Of a stretch of 64,000 bases of DNA, positions 58,088 to 64,000 are shown in pieces; positions within the stretch are counted from its first letter, which is position 1, and each line of letters starts with the position of its first letter. The position numbers were made by a program, and so were the translations under genes. A model generated the notes under the pieces. It did no database searches, was not told the origin of the DNA, and worked only from the letters and a program-made list of their open reading frames with translations. The stretch spans positions 63,308,222 through 63,372,221 of the forward strand of contig NC_030677.2 of the NCBI RefSeq assembly GCF_000004195.4, written 5' to 3'. This DNA is from Xenopus tropicalis. Lineage: Eukaryota; Chordata; Amphibia; Anura; Pipidae.

Positions 58088-59187
58088 TATAATGTACAGT
58101 TTGGTAATTTCCCTATTGAACCAAATTACTGTATATCCTTCTAAACAGCTCATTCCTACGTCAGAACATGCCATTTATAACTTAAAGACATAGGCATGGT
58201 ATTCTGCATGTCTTACTCTGCATTTCCATTTTAAGCTGCTTTTCTTCTCACCAACCAGCAGCTAGCCGCCCCATTTACAACCGCACCTACTGACTGCTGC
58301 AGCACAGTAATGCTCCGCACACATTTGACAGCATAATATCTGTCCTATTCATGCCCTAATCTGCCAGTCACTGCTCCCTGCAACCTGCCTGCCTACTAGA
58401 TCTCTTGTTCTGCACTGCTGCCGTAAAGACTGCCCACAGAAAGCCTACACCAAAGGAAGTAGTGATGAAGGGGAGGAACACTGCTGGGAGGAACTGCAGG
58501 CAAAAACAGGAGAGCAGGTGCTGGATAAAAAGGTGATCATAGATATGGGACAATTGAAGAAAAGGAAAGGGAGTGAAGTAAAGGGAAAGATAGACGGGGG
58601 CGAAGTAAAGAGTAACACAGACAAACAGGCTAAATTGAAGTGAAGGAGATTGGAGACAGGGTGGTGGTGAAGTGGAGGGATACAAATAGGTAATAAAGAA
58701 TGGGAAGTGAAAGAAGGCAGAGACATAACCACATATATTAAGGTGTTCACCATAATCAATGCCTACTGTGCCACTGTAACACACAGACATCACCCACCCC
58801 TACAAACCACACCCAGGCAGGAGCACAGCTTATGTATTAGGTGGGAGTAGGGGTTGTGGATTCCCACAGGGTGCCTCTGTCTGCAAGCCCTCTGTAACTA
58901 AGGGGTCTGCAGTCACTGTAGGTACATCACTGAACAGAGGGAGGAGGATCAGGTATTGTAGGACATGTTGTTAAGCTAGAGTGAACTATAGAGCTATAGA
59001 TTATAATGAATAATGTACTCTATACTAAAATGTATAAAAATATTTTACGTCGCCTCAGAGTTACATGCCCTGTGTAAATGGTCACATAACTTATCAGTGA
59101 CTTTTAATATCTTTATAAACTACAGTGGGGGGTATATTATTCACTATAGAAATATATATTACACATTGTAAATATATTATATATATA
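58088..59187. other. Intergenic DNA
   Basis: 58230-58830 is less AT-rich and has long minus-strand open frames (58368-58793 and 58445-58759). They are low-complexity (S/P/L/F-rich) translations of purine-rich DNA with no domain. Confidence 0.4.
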
Positions 59188-59496
59188 CAGGTATTGGACT
59201 TGTTATCCAGAATGCTCAGGACATGGAGTTTTCCATAATTTGGATCTCCAAACCTTAAGGCTACAAAAAATCATTTTAACATTAAATAAACCCAATAGGA
59301 TTGTTTGGCCTCCAATAAAGATTAATTATATCTTAGTTGGGATAAAGTACAAGGTTCTGTTTCATTATTTAAGAAAAAAAAGGAATTATTTTAAAAAATT
59401 AGAATTATTCACTTATAAAGAAGTCGTTGGAAGATGGCCTTTCCATAATTTGGAGCTTTCTGAATAACGGGTTCTGAATAATGGATCCCATACCTG
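59188..59496. mobile_element. TA-flanked CAGGTATTGG MITE, 309 bp
   Basis: TACAGGTATTGGACTTG to GGATCCCATACCTGTA, TA on both sides. Contains ATTAAATAAACCCAATAGG and GGAAGATGGCCTTTCC. Confidence 0.85.
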
Positions 59497-60106
59497 TATT
59501 TACAATGCGTAAAATTCTAAATGTTTTACATTTACTAAGTTACTATACAATACCTGTTTAATCCACTTTCCATTATTACAAATGTTTTAATGCTCTGTGT
59601 ATCTTACTCTGTCATAGTTGTCCTTCATTTCTTTCTGTTCTATTTGCTTAGTTCCTTTCTACTAGTCTCTTGCTATTTTCTCCCCCACTTTTCTTTTCAC
59701 CCTTACCTCCCTCATTACATCACCTTTTTCTTTTATACTTTCTCCTTTGAATTGATATTGCTACAGTCTCATGTTCTTCTCTCTCCATTTCTCAGAAACA
59801 ATATTAATACTGAAAACTGCCTATTGTCACATTATGACACCATTCCTCATAACACGATTATGGAATCTGCAGTGGAAATGATGTGACAAGGACTGGCAAT
59901 TCAGCAGTCAAGAAAATTAGTGGATAGATCAGGTACTGTATGGTGAGTGTTTTGGTGCAAGGTCAAAAGAGAAACCTGTCATTGAAATTATATGGTTGTA
60001 AATAGATTATAAATAGATGCAGAGATAAATGGATATCCTTGCAGCTATTTGCATTCAAGACATCATAAAATTTTACAGTTTTACACAAGGCAAGTGGTTT
60101 GTAGTA
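59497..60106. other. Intergenic DNA
   Basis: Pyrimidine-rich stretch 59620-59780. No feature recognised. Confidence 0.4.
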
Positions 60107-60435
60107 CAGGTATAGGACCTGTTATACAGAATGCTCAGGACCAAGGGTATTCTGGATAAGGGGTATTTCAGTAATTTGGATCTCTATACCTTAAGTCTAC
60201 AAAGAAATCAATAAAACATTTTATTAAACCCAATAGGATAATTTTACATCCAGTAAGGATTAATTATATCTTAGTTGGGATCAAATACAAAGCACGGTTT
60301 TATTTTTAGAGAGAAAAAGGAAATCAATTTTAAAAATCAGAATTATTTGATTAAAATGGAGTCTGTAGGAGACAGGCTTTCCGTAATTCGGAGCTTTCTG
60401 GATATAAGGTTTCCGGATAAGGGATCCCATACCTG
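60107..60435. mobile_element. TA-flanked CAGGTATAGGA MITE, complete, 329 bp
   Basis: TACAGGTATAGGACCTGTTAT to GGGATCCCATACCTGTA, TA on both sides. In inverse orientation relative to 56393-56720 and similar along its full length, so open frames in the two copies encode similar peptides. Confidence 0.9.
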
Positions 60436-60736
60436 TAATAAACATTTTTTACTTATACTCAAGGTTCTATTTAAGTCCAGTGCCCCCCAGTTCGCAGAAG
60501 TGATGTCACTTCTAGTAGCGTGTGATGGAGCTTCTGTATGAGTGATGTCACACTGACCACTTTGTGCAAGCTGCAAAATTTTCAGCATATTTCTCTGGCT
60601 TTGGTTGGTGAAGTTAGTCGCTGAAGATGTGCAAAGAGACTCTGAATACTGAAAAATTCTTCAATAACACACAGGGGCAGATTTAGCAACATTCCGATTT
60701 TAGTGTTTTCATGGGGTTATGTAATAAAAGACCCTA

Positions 60737-61447
60737 GGGGGCACATTTACTAAAATTCGGGGGTTTTTTGGCCTTGAAAGTTGTATAAACTCGACATAGT
60801 ATAGTATATAGTATAAATTTGAATTAAACTCAATCATTGCTGTGTTTATAAAATGTCATGATAATGCTTGAATGGTTCTAACAAAAATGTTGCATTTACA
60901 TTTGAAAATCCAGAATTTTTCGAGTTGAAAGCATTGTTGAAACTCAAAAAAATCGAGCTTAAATGGACATTCGTTTGTTATTTTTTTGTTATTTGTCCCA
61001 AACAGGAATTGCTCCAGCAGCTATTTTAGAAGCATTGGCACTCTTGGAAAAAAATAATGTGTTTAAGTTTCACTTTAAAGGGTGAAACTGAAAACAATGA
61101 GGGGATTAAGTTCCCCTTGAGCTGGGTGAAACTGAAAACAATGAGGGGATTAACTTGTCCTTGAAGGACAGACTGTCACTGACTATTCTATTCCTCTACT
61201 ATTCTAAGCCTCCATAGGACTCAATGGTACTCGGCAGATCAAACCTGTCAAATTTTTATTTACAAAATAAAAACATTAATAAATCATGAATTATGGGAGT
61301 TATTTTAAAAAAAAAAAACCTCACAATTTCTGGGAATAATATTGAAAAAAAACAATTTCTGGTGAAAACCCACTTGTAAATCTCGTAATTATCTAGAAGT
61401 AACAAAAAATCCAACTTTATCTCATAATTGCTTAGTAAATGTGCCCC
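60737..61447. mobile_element. GATTTACTAA-related MITE with 44-bp duplication
   Basis: Left GGGGGCACATTTACTAAAATT, right TTGCTTAGTAAATGTGCCCC. Within it GGGTGAAACTGAAAACAATG plus AGGGGATTAA occurs twice in tandem (about 61080 and 61124). A similar truncated start, GGGGCAGATTTAGCAAC, sits just upstream at 60674. Confidence 0.7.
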
Positions 61448-61448
61448 T

Positions 61449-61565
61449 AAGTTTGCCCAGCAGCAGTAACCCATAGCTACCAATCAGTAGGAAGCATTTA
61501 CTGGTCACCTGTTTACCAGCAAATACCTTTTGGTTGCTATGGGTTACTGCTTCTGGGCAAACTTA
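61449..61565. mobile_element. Short MITE, AGTTTGCCCAG termini
   Basis: AAGTTTGCCCAGCAGCAGTAACCCATAGC is mirrored by GCTATGGGTTACTGCTTCTGGGCAAACTT. Between them TACCAATCAGTAGGAAG. It abuts the previous element. Confidence 0.8.
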
Positions 61566-62112
61566 GTGCCTTATATTACATATGGTCGTTAGAGTTTTTT
61601 GAAATCACAAAACAAAATAATTTCCATGAGTTTAAAACATTAATTCTATGTAGAAATGTGTCCCTGACATTGTGGCAAAAACAGTTGTTTACTAATTTCT
61701 AATGATTAAAGAAGTTGCACTCTGAAAATATTACTACTGCCAGATATGAAAGTGCTACATTAAGGGGGCACATAATCCCTGTAGGGATAGAATTGAAACA
61801 TTTCTGGAAAAAAAATCCAGGATTCCTATATTAGCTCTAGTATCATTGTTTTTTTAATAACATTGCTATCAAGCACCATTTTTACTGGCCAGGGCAGCAA
61901 AATACTGGCCAAGTCACAACCAAACATATAGCACTTGTGCCGTTGGCAGTGGTTGGTGCAGGCAATGCTCTGAATATTGTGCTGGATTCTTAGCTGAACA
62001 GTTATGTAACATTGCACAATGAGCTCATTTATTGCTGAGACTCTTTTTTAAATCTCAGATTATCTGTAAATCACCACACTAAAGGCATTGCTACATGTAG
62101 GTACTTATTTTG
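61566..62112. other. AT-rich intergenic DNA
   Basis: No feature recognised. Confidence 0.4.
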
Positions 62113-62458
62113 TAACTTAACTTTTAGTATAATGCAGAGAGTAATATTCTGAGGCAATTTTTATTATTTGTGGATTTTTCATTATTTTACTATTTGTGCA
62201 GCAATTTTTAGCTGATATCTGGTTGCTAGGGGCCAAATTACCCTCTATATGAGAGGGTCTGGATAGACAGATAAGTAATAAAAAGTAACAATAACAATAC
62301 AATTGTAGCCACACAGAGAAATAGCTTTTTGGCTGCTGGGGTCAGTGACCCCTATTTGAAAACTAGAAGGAGTCTGAAGAAGAAGGCAAATCATTAAAAA
62401 ACAGTACAAAATAAATAATAAAGACCAATGGAAAAGTTGCTTAGAATTGACCATTTTG
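62113..62458. mobile_element. T2-like MITE fragment (GTAGTTCACC type)
   Basis: TAACTTAACTTTTAGTATAATG, CTGGTTGCTAGGGGCCAAATT and GGGGTCAGTGACCCC match the internal part of 22702-23140 in the same orientation. Both termini are missing. Confidence 0.7.
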
Positions 62459-62694
62459 TTTGTTTGTTTATGTTATCATAACTGGCAGTTTGTGTTCCAG
62501 CCTGTACAGTGACCAGTTGTTTCCTACTGTTCCCTGGAGGGAGTGTTTGCAAGGTCCCAGCAGCCATTATGATGTTGCAGCCTGTCAGCCATCTTGATCA
62601 GGAGAAATCTACAGCGAGCAGGCTTCCTTCTGAACTGTGAGTAGCTTTTAACCCCTGCTCTTCCAGTTTAATGGACTTACTGGTTACTGGGGAC
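62459..62694. other. Intergenic DNA
   Basis: Less AT-rich, possibly an old repeat. No termini seen. Confidence 0.3.
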
Positions 62695-62864
62695 TTGGAT
62701 CCCAGCTAAGATATAATTAATCCTTATTGGAGGCAAAACAAGCCTATTGGGTTTATTCAATATTTAAATGATTTTTAGCAGACTTAAGTTATGGAGATCC
62801 AAATTACGGAAAGATCTCTTATCCGGAAAACCCCAGGTCCCAAGCATTCTGGATAATATACCTG
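62695..62864 (+). mobile_element. TA-flanked CAGGTATGGGA MITE, right half
   Basis: TTAATCCTTATTGG, CAAATTACGGAAAG, TTATCCGGAAAACCCC and AAGCATTCTGGATAA are family motifs. It ends ATATACCTGCA with a mutated terminus. Confidence 0.7.
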
Positions 62865-64000
62865 CATTAGTGAAATCAATAAATAAAATAGTTGGAACAG
62901 TAACACTGCCTAACTGAAGGTGTCATCTTGTCAGATAAATCTAATTGGGGTTATTTTAGCAATTCAACTGTGCAAAATCTTAAAACAGTGTAACACTGAG
63001 AGCAAAATTAGAAACAGATAATGAATGATGAGTTTTCTTAGCCCACTGGGAATATATTCAGTTCTGCACAAATGCACCTGCAACTATCTTCCCCCTTCTG
63101 GTGCACTGGGATTACTTATATAATACAGTTAGGTTCTCCAAGAAACAGCCTAAGAATATCATGAAAGTACAAAAGTGTTTTTTTTTTTTCTATAACATGA
63201 AGACTTTTAAACCCAATAATTGCAAAAAAAATAAAAAAATAAATGTTAATTGATTTGACACCAAATATAAAGTCATGACTGATTTAAGGGGTCATTTACA
63301 ATAAGCAAGGATGCAAATGTACAACCGTAAGAGCCAATGCCCTTTGCTCATGCAAGCTGTGCTCAGCTCCTTGACCTGAATAAAAATCCAATGCAGAAAG
63401 TGCTTCTAACAGTGCAGGGCAGATATTAGGTACAGGGATCCAATGGCACTAATGCCATCTGGCACATTTGCCTTGCATTCTGAATGATGCATTCTTATGA
63501 TGTAAATGATATGTAAGGTAGAGGAACATCTACTCACCTACTGACCTTGAACACACTAAATGGTGAAAATATTTGCTCTCCATTTTGTGAACACAAAGAG
63601 CTTCACCTACAAGCTCCATCATGGTTTATCATAGTAGGGCGCAAACTGCAAAAATTGACTTTTTGATCCTACTATTTGCACTTTGCACCCTGCCCTACTA
63701 TCATTAATCATCTCCATCATCAGTATGTGCAGTCTAATCAGAACTATTTACTATACCACTGGCCTGTTGTTTATTTGGCAATTGACTGTAGTTATAGAAA
63801 ATATAAATTCTAAGAACTCTAGGCAGTCTGGATCGTTGCCTATAATAGGGGGCCAGTGATTGATGCAGGAAGTATTTATTAGTTTGTCCAACAGTAACTT
63901 TTGTAACTTTATGTAGTTGTTTAGTCTCTAGCTATGAAATCTTTTTTTTTTTTTTTTTTAAATGTTTCATTTAATTCTGGTGTCTTTAGAAGATCGTAAT
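62865..64000. other. AT-rich intergenic DNA
   Basis: A weak hairpin (CATAGTAGGGCGCAAAC with GCACCCTGCCCTACTATC) lies at about 63629-63702 and a T run at 63941-63959. No gene recognised. Confidence 0.4.

Noticed and set aside
58368..58793. 141-codon minus-strand frame rich in S, P, L and F
   Set aside because: Low-complexity translation of purine-rich DNA; overlaps a second frame of the same kind; no domain or splice context.
63629..63702. Weak hairpin that could be a small RNA precursor
   Set aside because: Arms pair imperfectly and over a short length, and nothing else marks it as an RNA gene.

Overview
The window looks like a gene-poor stretch of a frog genome, most likely Xenopus. The base composition is AT-rich and CpG-poor, and there is no sign of compact coding. 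Diagnostic repeats are present in many copies: TTAAAGG-ended T2-family MITEs, TA-flanked elements with CAGGTATGGGA termini, GATTCACTAA/GATTTACTAA foldback MITEs, TAGTGATGRG elements with 8-bp target duplications, and ATGTAGCGAAC elements. I recognise these families from memory of Xenopus genomic DNA; no database was searched. I see no host protein-coding exon, tRNA, rRNA or CRISPR array. Nearly all short open frames are chance frames or lie inside repeats.

Layout. 1-13 kb: AT-rich intergenic DNA with several MITEs (949-1506, 2028-2452, 4199-4660, 5969-6717, 7002-7469), then a long plain stretch to about 12.8 kb. 13-19 kb: an unclassified repeat leading into a 54-bp minisatellite (14725-15417), then a retroposon-like repeat interrupted by a hAT-type MITE with a perfect 8-bp duplication (17075-17597). 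19.5-28.4 kb: foldback MITEs, including a near-perfect hairpin (19530-19892) and a CpG-rich palindrome (27835-28363). 30-36 kb: retroposon tails, a perfect 71-bp palindrome set in TA microsatellite (32033-32321), a solo LTR (33004-33959) and LINE 3' remnants. 36-39.4 kb: T2-like elements, one holding a GC-rich G-run core, and TA-flanked MITEs.

42.27-44.12 kb holds the only convincing protein remnant. It is a 1,851-bp hAT-type transposon with a perfect 8-bp target duplication, the C-terminal dimerisation segment of a transposase in an intact frame, a poly(A) signal, and a GC-rich perfect inverted repeat with 84-bp arms. 44.7-49.5 kb is a cluster of nested foldback MITEs. 51.6-64 kb is again intergenic DNA with MITEs, including a second ATGTAGCGAAC element with a TATA-like core (52275-52865), a second 425-bp copy of the 2028-2452 element (54334-54758), a MITE nested in a T2-like element (55680-56356) and a large imperfect inverted repeat (57337-57887).

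I find no new multi-gene system. The points worth a second look are the non-autonomous hAT element that kept one transposase exon, the long perfect inverted repeats (possible hairpin-RNA or instability sites), the nested insertions that give a relative age order, and the minisatellite.
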